A DNA stretch of 64,000 bases from Mesorhizobium japonicum MAFF 303099 (lineage in GTDB: Bacteria; Pseudomonadota; Alphaproteobacteria; Rhizobiales; Rhizobiaceae). This document shows positions 27,142 to 36,117 of the stretch, piece by piece. The position numbers and the translations under genes were made by a program. The DNA lies in the NCBI RefSeq assembly GCF_000009625.1, contig NC_002678.2:1860001-1924000 (forward strand). Direction: 5' to 3'. The stretch's first letter is position 1, and each line of letters starts with the position of its first letter. The notes beneath the pieces are model-generated. The model made no database searches and was not told where the DNA came from. It saw only the letters and a list, made by a program, of their open reading frames with translations.

Positions 27142-28647
27142 ATGGCCGAACAGCAAAAGACCGCAGCCGCTACCGCCGAGGCCGAAGCCATCGATCTTGG
27201 CGAGTTCAGCGGCCTCCTTGAAAAGGATTTCAAGGTCAAGAAGGACGACAGCGAGAAACTGCAGCAGTTGGTGCGCAACCTGGCGCTGGCCGCTCAGTCC
27301 CGCTCCGAGACGACGACCATCTCGTCCAATGCGATCAAGTCGATCAAGTCGCTGATCGCGGGCATCGACAAGATGCTGACGACGCAGGTCAACGAGATCC
27401 TGCATGCCCCGGAAGTGCGGGAGATGGAAGGCACCTGGCGAGGCCTTTGGTACCTCATCAACAACACCGAGACAGACACCAAGCTGAAGATCCGGGTGAT
27501 GAACATCTCCAAGGAGCAGTTGGCCGACACGCTGGAAGACTATGAAGGCCAGATGTGGGACCAGAGCCCGATCTTCAAGAAAGTCTACACGGACGAGTAT
27601 TCGATGCTGGGCGGCGAGCCGATCGGCTGCATCATCGGCGCCTACGAATTCTCCAACCATCCGCGCGACGTCGGCCTGCTGCGCAACATCTCGGGTGTCT
27701 GTGCCTCGGCGCACACGCCATTCATCGCGGCTGCCTCGCCGCGGCTGTTCCGTATGGACAGCTGGCAGGAACTGCCGAACCCGCAAGACCTGCAGATGAT
27801 CGTCAACAACCCGGCCTATGCCTCATGGCAGTCGCTGCGCGAGAGCGAGGACGCCCGCTATATCGGGCTCACCATGCCGCGCGTGCTGGCACGCCTGCCC
27901 TACGGCTCGGAAACCGTTCCGGTGAAGGGCTTCACCTTCGAGGAAGAGGTGGGCGGCGACCACAACAAATATGTCTGGATGAACGCCGCCTTCCCGATGG
28001 GCGTCAACATCAACCGCAGCCATAAGCTCTATGGCTGGGGAACGCAGATCCGCGGCGTCGAGAATGGCGGCACGGTGCTCAACCTGCCGGTGCACGCTTT
28101 CCCGACGGACGACGGTTCGATCGCAATGAAATGCCCGACCGAGGTCGCCATCGACGACCGGCGCGAGGCGGAATTGGCGAAGCTTGGCCTGATGCCGATC
28201 TTGCACCGCAAGAACACCGATCTCGCAGCCTTCATCGGCGCGCACTCGCTCCAGGATGACGAGACGCGCGCCGGGCGCCTCGTCGACCCCGACGCCCAGT
28301 CGAACGAACGGCTGAGCGCCAACCTGCCCTACCTCTTCCCGGTGTCGCGTTTCGCGCATTACCTCAAGGCGATCGCGCGCGACAAGATCGGATCGTTCAA
28401 GGAACGCACCGATATGGAGATCTGGTTGACCGAATGGATCAACCGGTACGTGCTGGCCAATCCGGCCTTCGCCGACGACAAGGCGCGGGCCAAGCGTCCG
28501 CTTGCCGCTGCCGAGGTTCAGGTCGACAGCGTCGAAGGCCGGCCCGGTTACTACAACGCCCGTTTCTATCTGCGTCCGCACTACCAGCTGGAAGGCATCA
28601 ACGCTTCCCTCCGGCTGGTGTCGGAACTGCCGTCAGTGAAGGGCTGA
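27142..28647 (+). CDS. tssC: TssC, T6SS contractile sheath large subunit
   Basis: A 501-residue TssC/VipB. Conserved blocks include APEVREMEGTWRGLWYLINN, QSPIFKKVYTDEYSMLGGEP, YEFSNHPRDVGLLRNISGVC and the C-terminal YYNARFYLRPHYQLEGINAS. Forms the sheath with TssB; its C-terminal strands knit the helical lattice. Standard length (490-505). The stop is followed by 49 noncoding bases before hcp, the largest gap in this part of the operon after the start. Confidence 0.97.
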   Translation: MAEQQKTAAATAEAEAIDLGEFSGLLEKDFKVKKDDSEKLQQLVRNLALAAQSRSETTTISSNAIKSIKSLIAGIDKMLTTQVNEILHAPEVREMEGTWRGLWYLINNTETDTKLKIRVMNISKEQLADTLEDYEGQMWDQSPIFKKVYTDEYSMLGGEPIGCIIGAYEFSNHPRDVGLLRNISGVCASAHTPFIAAASPRLFRMDSWQELPNPQDLQMIVNNPAYASWQSLRESEDARYIGLTMPRVLARLPYGSETVPVKGFTFEEEVGGDHNKYVWMNAAFPMGVNINRSHKLYGWGTQIRGVENGGTVLNLPVHAFPTDDGSIAMKCPTEVAIDDRREAELAKLGLMPILHRKNTDLAAFIGAHSLQDDETRAGRLVDPDAQSNERLSANLPYLFPVSRFAHYLKAIARDKIGSFKERTDMEIWLTEWINRYVLANPAFADDKARAKRPLAAAEVQVDSVEGRPGYYNARFYLRPHYQLEGINASLRLVSELPSVKG

Positions 28648-28696
28648 AGTCGCAGCGAAGTCATCTTGTTTCGTTTGAAAGCGGTGGAGAAAGACA

Positions 28697-29179
28697 ATGC
28701 CGACCACAGAGAGAAGCGAGGCTCCTTCAATGAAGATCGATGGTTTTTTGAAAGTCCCGGACATCAAGGGCCCGAGCAAGCGCGACGGCCATGAAGACGA
28801 GATCGAAGTGCATGGCGTCGATTACAAGATGATAGCGCCCTACGACCCGAATTCGCTTTCGCGACGCGGCCGTGTGTCGATGGGAATGATCAAATTCATC
28901 AAGCACTACGACAAGTCGTCGCCATATCTGAAGAAGGCGCTGTTCGAGAACAAGGCGCTCGACGAGGTGGTGTTCTCGGCACGCCGCACCATTGACGGCG
29001 AGACCAGCGACTATCTGGTCGTGACGCTCACCGACGCCTCGGTCATGGAGTACGATATGCGGCAGGCCACCGACGAGGCCGATCTTATCGAGGAAGAAGT
29101 CAGCTTCGCCTACAAGAAGATCAAGTTCGTCTACGACAAGGACGACGAGATCGAAATGGACGTCTATGTCGGCAAGTGA
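28697..29179 (+). CDS. hcp: Hcp (TssD), T6SS tube protein
   Basis: A 160-residue Hcp, the hexameric ring that stacks into the expelled tube. MKIDGFLKVPDIKGPSKRDG, RGRVSMGMIKFIKHYDKSSP and the late SFAYKKIKFVYDKDDE fit the family. ATG 28697 has GGAGAAAG upstream; an internal ATG at 28730 would give the more common N-terminus and cannot be ruled out. It has no C-terminal effector extension. Located in the main operon between tssC and tssE, with the tssE start inside its last codons. Confidence 0.95.
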   Translation: MPTTERSEAPSMKIDGFLKVPDIKGPSKRDGHEDEIEVHGVDYKMIAPYDPNSLSRRGRVSMGMIKFIKHYDKSSPYLKKALFENKALDEVVFSARRTIDGETSDYLVVTLTDASVMEYDMRQATDEADLIEEEVSFAYKKIKFVYDKDDEIEMDVYVGK

Positions 29180-29918
29180 GGCCAAGCGGCTTGGCGCGAA
29201 GTCGCAGCTTGCCGGCAGTTCGCGGGCAAAGCGCGAGGCGGTCCAGCCCTCGCTCTGGGATCGCCTCGTCAACGACTTGCCGGGGCTGGCCTCGGAGATC
29301 GACGGGCTGCGCCGGCTGCTGGATGAAGAACTCGGCGCCGAGCGCGTCGAGGCTCTTCTTGCCGGCAGCGCGCGCGGCATCGATACCGACGCCGAACTGA
29401 CGCCCGAGCAGAGACGGCGCCTGCACCGACTGGTCTTCCAGGCCGAGCATCGCGCCGAGATCGAAAGCCGCGGCGTGGTGGTTTCGGCACGCGTGTTGAG
29501 AGAAGCCGTGCGGCGCGACATCGAGGCCCTGTTCAACACCGAGCGCTTCGAATCCGTACCGATGCTCTCCGATGCCGAACACGAACAGCCCCTGGACGAA
29601 CTGCCGTCGCTGGCCGACTTTCCGGAGGTACGCCGCAGCGTGGTCAATTATGGCGTGCCGTCCTTTTCCGGCCGCTCTTCGCGGGATTTCGACCGCGATG
29701 TGCTGGCGCGCGAAATCCGCGCGGTGCTTGCCACTTTCGAGCCGCGCCTGAAGGAGAGCGCCACGACCGTCAACGTCACGCTCGGCGACAAGAACGTCGG
29801 CCTCAAGATCGAGATCGACGCGGTGTTGATCATGGCCCCGACACCGGAGCGCATGCGGCTGCGCACCACGATCAATCTCGACAACGGGCTGGCACGAACC
29901 GAATTCCGGGAGACCTGA
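29166..29918 (+). CDS. tssE: TssE, T6SS baseplate (gp25-like) with N-terminal extension
   Basis: A 250-residue TssE, much longer than the usual 130-170. The gp25-like core is at the C-terminal end: VVVSARVLREAVRRDIEALF, NTERFESV, FPEVRRSVVNYGVPSFSGRS and LKIEIDAVLIMA. The first ~90 residues (SLWDRLVNDLPGLASEIDGL, then LDEELGAERVEALLAGSARG) are an extra helical part ahead of it. TssE links baseplate to the sheath. The start lies 14 bases inside hcp, which implies coupled translation, and the stop is one base before the tssF start. Confidence 0.9.
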   Translation: MSASEAKRLGAKSQLAGSSRAKREAVQPSLWDRLVNDLPGLASEIDGLRRLLDEELGAERVEALLAGSARGIDTDAELTPEQRRRLHRLVFQAEHRAEIESRGVVVSARVLREAVRRDIEALFNTERFESVPMLSDAEHEQPLDELPSLADFPEVRRSVVNYGVPSFSGRSSRDFDRDVLAREIRAVLATFEPRLKESATTVNVTLGDKNVGLKIEIDAVLIMAPTPERMRLRTTINLDNGLARTEFRET

Positions 29919-29919
29919 G

Positions 29920-31794
29920 ATGGATCGGGTCTTCGTGGAGTATTACGAAGAAGAACTGACCCATATCCGGGCGTTGGCCGCGGAATTCGCCGACATGCAT
30001 CCGGCGGTCGCCCGTAATCTTTCCCTCGACACGGTCCCATGTCCCGACCCTTATGTGGAACGGCTGCTCGACGGCGTGGCCTTCCTGGCCGCCCGCACCC
30101 GTCTGAAGGTCGACGCGGAACGCTCGCGCTTCTCGCGCGCCGTTCTCGATGTGCTTTACCCGGATCTGGTGACGCCGGCGCCGGCGACGGCGATGGCCGT
30201 GCTGAAACCCGGCCAGCAGGTGCAGTCGATGATTGCTGGCCACGCCGTCCCGCGCGGCACACGACTTGTCTCCGGCCTCAATCCAGGGCTTTCGACGCGT
30301 TCGACCTTCACCACCGCGCAGGAGGTCACGCTCTGGCCGATCGCGATCACCTCGGTCAGCTATTTCCAGGATCGCAGCGCGCTCGCCGCCGCCGGAATCG
30401 CGCCGATCGGCGACGCGCGCGGCGAGGCGGCGTTTCGCGTCACCCTCGTCCGGACGGGAAAGGGCAAGCTCAGCGAACTGTCGCTTGACCGTCTCGACCT
30501 CTATTTCGCCGGGCGCGCCAGGGCGCCCTTGCTTTTCGATGCAATCTTCGGCGCTTGCTCGGGTCTCGGCGCGCGGGCGGAAGGCAAGACCAACCCGCTG
30601 ACGGCGCTGCCTGAGCCCGAAATGATCGGCATCCGCGACGACGAAGCGCTGATGCCGCGCACCCGTCCGACCTTCGAGGGATACCGGCTGCTGCGCGAAT
30701 ATTTCATGATCCCGGAGCGCTTCCATTATGTGCGGGTCGCCGGCCTCCAGTCGGTGGTGCGCAAGTGCGATGGGGGGATCGAGATCATCTTCCTGTTCCG
30801 GCGTCCAGTGCCCGAGCTCGCCGATGTGACGGTTGCCGATTTCGAGCTGTTCGTGACACCGGTCATCAATCTCTTCGAACGCGAATGCAACGTCATCGAG
30901 ATCGACCCGCGCAAAACGCGTCAGGTGCTGCACGCCGACCGCACCCGGGCGCGGGATTTCGAAATCTTCCGGGTCACCCGGGTCGAGGACGCCGACGCGG
31001 AGAGCGGCGAGGCGACAATTCCCGAATTGTTCAGCCTGGGGCAGAACCGCGGCAGCGGCTGGGTCTATTCGACGGAGCGACGTCCGCGCCGGGCCACCGA
31101 AGACGAGCGGCGCGAGGGCCTGACCCGCACCTCCTACACGGGCGACGATGTCTTTATCGCCGTCTCGCGGCCGGCAGGAAGCTCGCCAAACCGGCCACTC
31201 AAGCGTCTCGACATCACGGCGCTGTGCACCAACCGCGACCTGCCGATCCTGGACGACACGCCGACGCTGACGCTGGAGACGGCCGATCCGGTCGAAGCGG
31301 TGCGCTTGCTTGGAGCGCTGCGGGCGCCGCAGCCGGCAATCCCGGCGTCCCTCCCGGCCAGCGCCGCAGGCGAATCCCGCGCCGACAATCTTGCCTGGCG
31401 ACTGGTGGCGCAGCTCTCTCTCAACTTCCTCAGCCTTGCCCAGGAAGGCCGTGGCGTGGATCCGCTGCATGCCTTGCTCGACCTCTATGCCGATCGCGGC
31501 GATCCCAGCCTTGCCCGCAATGTGCATTCGATCGTGCGTATCGATTCACGCCCGGTGATCGAGCGGCTCCAGATCGACGGGCCAATGTGTTTCGGACGCG
31601 GCACCGAGGTGACATTGCATGTCGACCAGTCCGTGCTGGCGGGTCAAAGTTCGCTGCTGCTTTCGGCCCTGCTTTCGCGGCTGTTCGCCCGCCATGCAGG
31701 GATAAACGGATTTGTCCGGACCCGTACGCGGTTGCTGCAGAAGCAGGAGGATGTGCCATGGCCGATGACGCCCGGCAATCGCTACCTGATCTAG
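29920..31794 (+). CDS. tssF: TssF, T6SS baseplate component
   Basis: A 624-residue TssF. The N-terminus DRVFVEYYEEELTHIRALAA with HPAVARNLSL and VERLLDGVAFLAARTRLKVD is characteristic, and FELFVTPVINLFERECNVIE and YSTERRPRR follow in the middle. With TssG it forms the wedge of the baseplate that docks on TssK. Length is typical (590-630). The ATG at 29920 is separated from the tssE stop by one base, and tssG begins 37 bases before the stop in another frame. Confidence 0.95.
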   Translation: MDRVFVEYYEEELTHIRALAAEFADMHPAVARNLSLDTVPCPDPYVERLLDGVAFLAARTRLKVDAERSRFSRAVLDVLYPDLVTPAPATAMAVLKPGQQVQSMIAGHAVPRGTRLVSGLNPGLSTRSTFTTAQEVTLWPIAITSVSYFQDRSALAAAGIAPIGDARGEAAFRVTLVRTGKGKLSELSLDRLDLYFAGRARAPLLFDAIFGACSGLGARAEGKTNPLTALPEPEMIGIRDDEALMPRTRPTFEGYRLLREYFMIPERFHYVRVAGLQSVVRKCDGGIEIIFLFRRPVPELADVTVADFELFVTPVINLFERECNVIEIDPRKTRQVLHADRTRARDFEIFRVTRVEDADAESGEATIPELFSLGQNRGSGWVYSTERRPRRATEDERREGLTRTSYTGDDVFIAVSRPAGSSPNRPLKRLDITALCTNRDLPILDDTPTLTLETADPVEAVRLLGALRAPQPAIPASLPASAAGESRADNLAWRLVAQLSLNFLSLAQEGRGVDPLHALLDLYADRGDPSLARNVHSIVRIDSRPVIERLQIDGPMCFGRGTEVTLHVDQSVLAGQSSLLLSALLSRLFARHAGINGFVRTRTRLLQKQEDVPWPMTPGNRYLI

Positions 31795-32825
31795 CGGAGT
31801 CCGCAACGGTCGCGGCCGAACCGTTGCTGGAGAGCTTCGACTTTTTCGAGCTGTTGCGGCGCCTGGAGCAGCGCCGTGGATTGTTCGGCCATTCCGGAAC
31901 GGCCGACCGCGAGCCGGCAAGACTTGGCCAGCATGTGCGCCTGAGCTTCTCGGCCCGCGACGTCATCAAGCTCCAGGACGCCGGGGAGAAGGCCCCCGCG
32001 CGGGTGACCGTCGCCAATCTCGGGCTGCTTGGGCCGGAAGGACCGATGCCATTGCACCTGACACGCTGGGTGCTCGACCGGCTGTCGCAGCGCTGGTTCA
32101 CCGGGGCCGATGCCGAGCAGACCAGCGACACGACCTTCGTCGATTTCGTCAACATCCTGCAGCACCGCATGATGGCCCTTTACTATCGCGCCTGGGCTGA
32201 CGCGCATCCGGCGGTGCAGGTCGAGCGGTCCGTCGGCGGGCGTGTTCGCGCCATGCTGGAGGCAATGTCCGGGATCGGTCTCCCCGGCACCCAGGATCCC
32301 GAACTCGACACTGTGCGACTGCGACAGGCTGGATCGCTCGCCAGCCAGATCGACGGCGCGGAGCGGCTGACGCAGTTTCTCGCCACCGCCTTCAAGGTGC
32401 CGGTGCAGATCAAGGAATTCGTCGCCGCTTGGATCAGCATTCCGGCGGCACTGCAGACGCGTCTCGGCAAGGCCCATGCCGGGCTCGGACGCGGCGCGAC
32501 GATCGGGCCGCGGGTCTTCAGCCGCCAAAGCAGGATCGAACTGCGCGTCGGTCCGCTGAGCCTCGACGACTTCAGGTCGTTCTTGCCCGGCGAACGGCGT
32601 CTTGGCCTGTTCAAGAAGGCGGTGCGCGACATGATCGGCGAGACGCTCGACGTCGATTTGCGCATCGTGCTCGCGCGCGACGCCGTGCCGTCGCCACAGG
32701 TCGGGACCGTCCAGCTTGGCCGGACCGCCTGGCTGGCACGTCCCGCCGACAGGGGTGATGCCGACGATCTCAGATTGCACACCATCGTCGGCTGGCGGCC
32801 GCAAATGGCGGAGGCGGCCGCATGA
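31758..32825 (+). CDS. tssG: TssG, T6SS baseplate component
   Basis: A 355-residue TssG starting at ATG 31758, inside the last codons of tssF, after AGGAGG. ESFDFFELLRRLEQRRGLFG, RVTVANLGLLGPEGPMPLHL, FVDFVNILQHRMMALYYRAW and RIELRVGPLSLDDFRSFLPG are family blocks. It completes the TssF2-TssG wedge. The frame extends upstream within tssF but the AGGAGG and the family start settle the choice. It overlaps the FHA gene by ATGA. Confidence 0.94.
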   Translation: MADDARQSLPDLAESATVAAEPLLESFDFFELLRRLEQRRGLFGHSGTADREPARLGQHVRLSFSARDVIKLQDAGEKAPARVTVANLGLLGPEGPMPLHLTRWVLDRLSQRWFTGADAEQTSDTTFVDFVNILQHRMMALYYRAWADAHPAVQVERSVGGRVRAMLEAMSGIGLPGTQDPELDTVRLRQAGSLASQIDGAERLTQFLATAFKVPVQIKEFVAAWISIPAALQTRLGKAHAGLGRGATIGPRVFSRQSRIELRVGPLSLDDFRSFLPGERRLGLFKKAVRDMIGETLDVDLRIVLARDAVPSPQVGTVQLGRTAWLARPADRGDADDLRLHTIVGWRPQMAEAAA

Positions 32826-34282
32826 GCCTGCTGCTGACGCTGGAACAAGGCCCCCGCTCGCAAGTGGTCAGGCAGACCCGGCTTGACGAGGGCGAATTGG
32901 TGATCGGGCGCAGCGCCGACGCCGGCTGGCAGATCGACGACCCGGACATGTTCGTCTCGCGCGCGCATTGCAAGATCCGCGGCGACCGGGATGGCTATTT
33001 CGTCACCGACACGTCGAGCAGCGGATTGTTCGTCGATGACTCCGACAGCCCCCTGGGTCCTGGCAGGTCGATGCGGCTGCAGAGCGGCATGCGGCTGCGC
33101 ATGGGCGACTATATCTTCCACGTCGAGGTTCAATCCAAAGCGAACCGGACGTCGGTCGGCCCAGCCCCTGTCACCGGCCAACCCGCGCCTGCGTGGTCAT
33201 CGCAGGGAGCGCGAACGCCTGCCAGCATCGGCGGTGACGACTTCTTCTCGGCCAAGGTCGAGGAAGAACCGCGCCCGCCACGCCCGTCGGACTTGCCGAA
33301 CCCGTTCGAGCAGCCTGTTCCCGGGGCTTATGACCGCGCATCCAGCCAACGCAGTTCGCCCGCCTTTGACGACCCGTTCAGCCTCGACCCGGTGGCGACG
33401 TCGCCGTCAAGTGATCTCGCCGCTCCGGATCAGCCGGATCCGTTCGGCTTCGGCGAAATGCCTTCGCGCAACGATGCGTCCGGGCATGCGGCAAAGCCGG
33501 CCAGCTTCGATGACGATTTCAGCTTTGGGCCGGCCGCGACCCCGCCTCTCGCCAACGGCGCCGACCCGTCAGGACGTGTGCAGCATCAGGCTGAAAAGCC
33601 GCGCGCAGCACATCCCTGGGATGTGCCGGCTCAGGCAGCCGAGCCACCGCCGCCGCGACGCGCCGCTCCGACGCCCAGGCCGGCGCGCCCGGCGCAGTCC
33701 GCATCCGGCGATATGGCGCTGCGTGCCGCATTCTTGCGCGGCATGGGCGTCGAGGAGGCCGATTTCCCAGGCCGCGATCCGATCGCCGAAATGGAAAAAT
33801 TCGGGCGTGAATACCGGCTGATGCTGGATGGCTTGATGCAACTCCTGCGCAAGCGCGCCGAGGAGAAGGGAAGCGCGCGCGTCGCCCAGACGGTGGTCGG
33901 TGCTTCCGAGGTCAACCCGCTCAAATTCCTGCCGACGGCCGAGGATGTCATCGTCACCATCATCTCGGAACGCAGTCCGGGCTTTCTCTCCGGCGAGGCG
34001 GCGATCAACGATGCGGTAAAGGACCTTGCACAGCATCACATACGCGCTTGGCGCGGCGTTCAGGCCGCGCTTCGGCGCATGATCGACCGTTTCGATCCGG
34101 CCGCGATCGAGGAAGAGCTCAAGTCCAATTCCGCCATCGGCAATCTGCTCTCCGGCGGGCGTAACGCCAAGCTGTGGGAGCTCTACCAGAAACGCCATCG
34201 CGACATCGCCCAGAGCGCGGAATCGAGCTTCCTGGGCGAGATCGGCGCAGACTTCAGGGACGCATATGAAGAGGAGGAGTAG
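32822..34282 (+). CDS. tagH: TagH/Fha1, T6SS FHA-domain protein
   Basis: A 486-residue FHA-domain scaffold. The FHA domain is at residues 20-100 (VIGRSADAGWQIDD, MFVSRAHCKIRG, TSSSGLFVDD), keeping the Arg, Ser and His that recognise phosphothreonine. A Pro/Ala-rich linker covers about 115-295, and the C-terminal VI_FHA domain has VNPLKFLPTAEDVIVTIISE and LRRMIDRFDPAAIEEEL. FHA proteins read PpkA-dependent phosphorylation and promote T6SS assembly. Coupled to tssG by ATGA. A shorter paralogue is encoded at 49132. Confidence 0.93.
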   Translation: MSLLLTLEQGPRSQVVRQTRLDEGELVIGRSADAGWQIDDPDMFVSRAHCKIRGDRDGYFVTDTSSSGLFVDDSDSPLGPGRSMRLQSGMRLRMGDYIFHVEVQSKANRTSVGPAPVTGQPAPAWSSQGARTPASIGGDDFFSAKVEEEPRPPRPSDLPNPFEQPVPGAYDRASSQRSSPAFDDPFSLDPVATSPSSDLAAPDQPDPFGFGEMPSRNDASGHAAKPASFDDDFSFGPAATPPLANGADPSGRVQHQAEKPRAAHPWDVPAQAAEPPPPRRAAPTPRPARPAQSASGDMALRAAFLRGMGVEEADFPGRDPIAEMEKFGREYRLMLDGLMQLLRKRAEEKGSARVAQTVVGASEVNPLKFLPTAEDVIVTIISERSPGFLSGEAAINDAVKDLAQHHIRAWRGVQAALRRMIDRFDPAAIEEELKSNSAIGNLLSGGRNAKLWELYQKRHRDIAQSAESSFLGEIGADFRDAYEEEE

Positions 34283-34285
34283 GAC

Positions 34286-34738
34286 ATGATCGACAGACGC
34301 GAATTCGTCGTTGCCCTCGGCGCCACGGGGCTGCTTGCGGCTTGCCAGAGCGGCCCACCGAAACCATCGGTTATCTCGGTCAACGTGACCGGCGGCGCCG
34401 GCATGAATCCAGGACCGGGCGGCGGCGACAGGCCGGTGACGGTACTGGTGATGCGGCTTGCCAGCACCGGCAAGTTCAACTCGGCCGACTATTTCGCGCT
34501 GCAGGGCGATGCGGGCTCGGCGCTCGGTGCCGACCTCATCGGCTCCGACGCGATCTCGGTCGCGCCGGGCAAGACGGCGGCCAAGACCATCACGGTCGAG
34601 CCGAACGCCACGGCACTCGGCTTCGTGGCGCTGATCCGCGAGCCGGGCGGACGCAACTGGCGCACGACCAAGTCGGTATCGCCAGGGTCGAAATTCACCA
34701 TCAATGTCAGCCTCGGCAAGGGCGGCATTTCCGCCTAG
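34286..34738 (+). CDS. tssJ: TssJ, T6SS outer-membrane lipoprotein
   Basis: A 150-residue lipoprotein that anchors TssM in the outer membrane. The start MIDRREFVVALGATGLLAAC ends at a lipobox (LLAAC, C20). RREFV resembles a twin-arginine motif, unusual for TssJ, so it may be Tat-exported. The mature part is the transthyretin-like beta-sandwich (VISVNVTGGAGMNPG, PVTVLVMRLASTGKF). Only 3 bases follow the tagH stop. This locus has two tssL/tssM pairs but only one TssJ. Confidence 0.9.
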   Translation: MIDRREFVVALGATGLLAACQSGPPKPSVISVNVTGGAGMNPGPGGGDRPVTVLVMRLASTGKFNSADYFALQGDAGSALGADLIGSDAISVAPGKTAAKTITVEPNATALGFVALIREPGGRNWRTTKSVSPGSKFTINVSLGKGGISA

Positions 34739-34778
34739 CGACAGGGGCCACGGATGGGCGTGTGCAGAAAGTAGTGGC

Positions 34779-36113
34779 ATGAGCGATGCAAACAGGGTGC
34801 TGTGGTCGGAGGGCCTGTTTCTCAGGACCCAGCACTTCCAGCAGCAGGATCGGTTCTTCGAGGGCATGGTGCGCGGTGCATTGCAGGCCGGCCAGCTCCA
34901 TACTTTCGGCTTCCAGCAACTGACCCTCGACCAGTCGCTGCTCGACGCCGGCCAGGTCTCGATCGTGTCCGCCCGGGGCATTTTCCCGGACGGCACGCCT
35001 TTCTCCATCCCGGAACTGATGGATGCGCCCAAGCCGCTGCCGGTCACGGCCGACACCGGCGCCGGTCCGGTGCTGGTCGCATTGCCGCTCGAGCCACCCG
35101 GTGGCGTCGGGTTCGATCCGGCGCATGCGGCATCGACGGGCGCGCGCTACCACGGCAAGATCGTTTCGGTGCGCGACGCCGTCCAGAGCGGCGCCGATCC
35201 GGAAGAGATCGAGATCGCCCGCCCGCAAGCCGCCCTGCTTGCGCCCGGCAAATCGGTCGGCGGTTATACGGCCTTGCCGATCGCCGACATAAAGGGTGTG
35301 CGCGCCGACGGCGGCATCTCGCTCGATGAGACGTTCCTGCCGCCGACGCTGATCACCGGCGCAGTCCACTGGTACCGGCAATTGTTGCAGGAGGTCGTCA
35401 CCGGCCTCGACCAGATCGCCGAAGCGCATGGCAAGATGGTGATGGGCGGCGCCGGCCGCAGCGTCGAAGACCTTTTGATGCTGCACCTCGCCAATGCCGC
35501 TCGCCCGCGGCTTGCCCATATGCTCGCGCAGGATGTCTTTCATCCGGCCGAACTCTATCTCGAACTGGCCGGACTGGCCGGCGAGATGGCAACCTACGGC
35601 TCGAGCTCGCGGCGGCTCGGCGAATTGCCGGCCTACGATCACATGGCGCCCGGCCCCGCCTATATGGCGCTGGCCGATGCCTTGCGCTCGCTCATTCTCA
35701 GCCTGCGCTACATCGAGCCGAAATCGCGCGCGCTGCCGGTCATGCGGCACGCGACCAATGTCTGGAAAGTGCGCATCGACAACCCGAAGCTCTTGGTCGC
35801 CAGCCGCATCGTCATCCGCGTCGGATCGGAACTGTCGGAAGACGCGCTGCGCAAGATCTTCGTCAACCAGGCGACGGTCGGCGCCGCTGACCAGTTCGAA
35901 GGTCTTTGGAAGTCGCGCCTGCCGGGTATTCCGCTGAAACCGCTTCATTCGCAGCCACGCGAGATCCCCTACGATGGCGACCGGCTGTGCCTGGAGCTTG
36001 ACCAGAAGAGCGAGCATTGGGCCTCGTTGCTCGACGCCCCCGGCTTCGTCATCGGCGTTTCAGGTGTCCTGCCGAGCGAGCCGCAGGTCGACTGCTACTC
36101 AGTGAACAGGTGA
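34779..36113 (+). CDS. tssK: TssK, T6SS baseplate-membrane complex adaptor
   Basis: A 444-residue TssK. NRVLWSEGLFLRTQHFQQQD is its conserved N-terminal shoulder; MVMGGAGRSVEDLLMLHLAN, YLELAGLAGEMATYG and LRYIEPKSRALP are further hallmarks. It links the TssF-TssG wedges to TssL and TssM, and resembles phage receptor-binding proteins. ATG 34779 was chosen because this is where family similarity begins, although only a weak ribosome site is seen. Length is standard. Confidence 0.96.
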   Translation: MSDANRVLWSEGLFLRTQHFQQQDRFFEGMVRGALQAGQLHTFGFQQLTLDQSLLDAGQVSIVSARGIFPDGTPFSIPELMDAPKPLPVTADTGAGPVLVALPLEPPGGVGFDPAHAASTGARYHGKIVSVRDAVQSGADPEEIEIARPQAALLAPGKSVGGYTALPIADIKGVRADGGISLDETFLPPTLITGAVHWYRQLLQEVVTGLDQIAEAHGKMVMGGAGRSVEDLLMLHLANAARPRLAHMLAQDVFHPAELYLELAGLAGEMATYGSSSRRLGELPAYDHMAPGPAYMALADALRSLILSLRYIEPKSRALPVMRHATNVWKVRIDNPKLLVASRIVIRVGSELSEDALRKIFVNQATVGAADQFEGLWKSRLPGIPLKPLHSQPREIPYDGDRLCLELDQKSEHWASLLDAPGFVIGVSGVLPSEPQVDCYSVNR

Positions 36114-36117
36114 GGCC

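Noticed and set aside
29872..31527. Long minus-strand frame over tssF
   Set aside because: Antisense to a conserved baseplate gene inside a tight operon.
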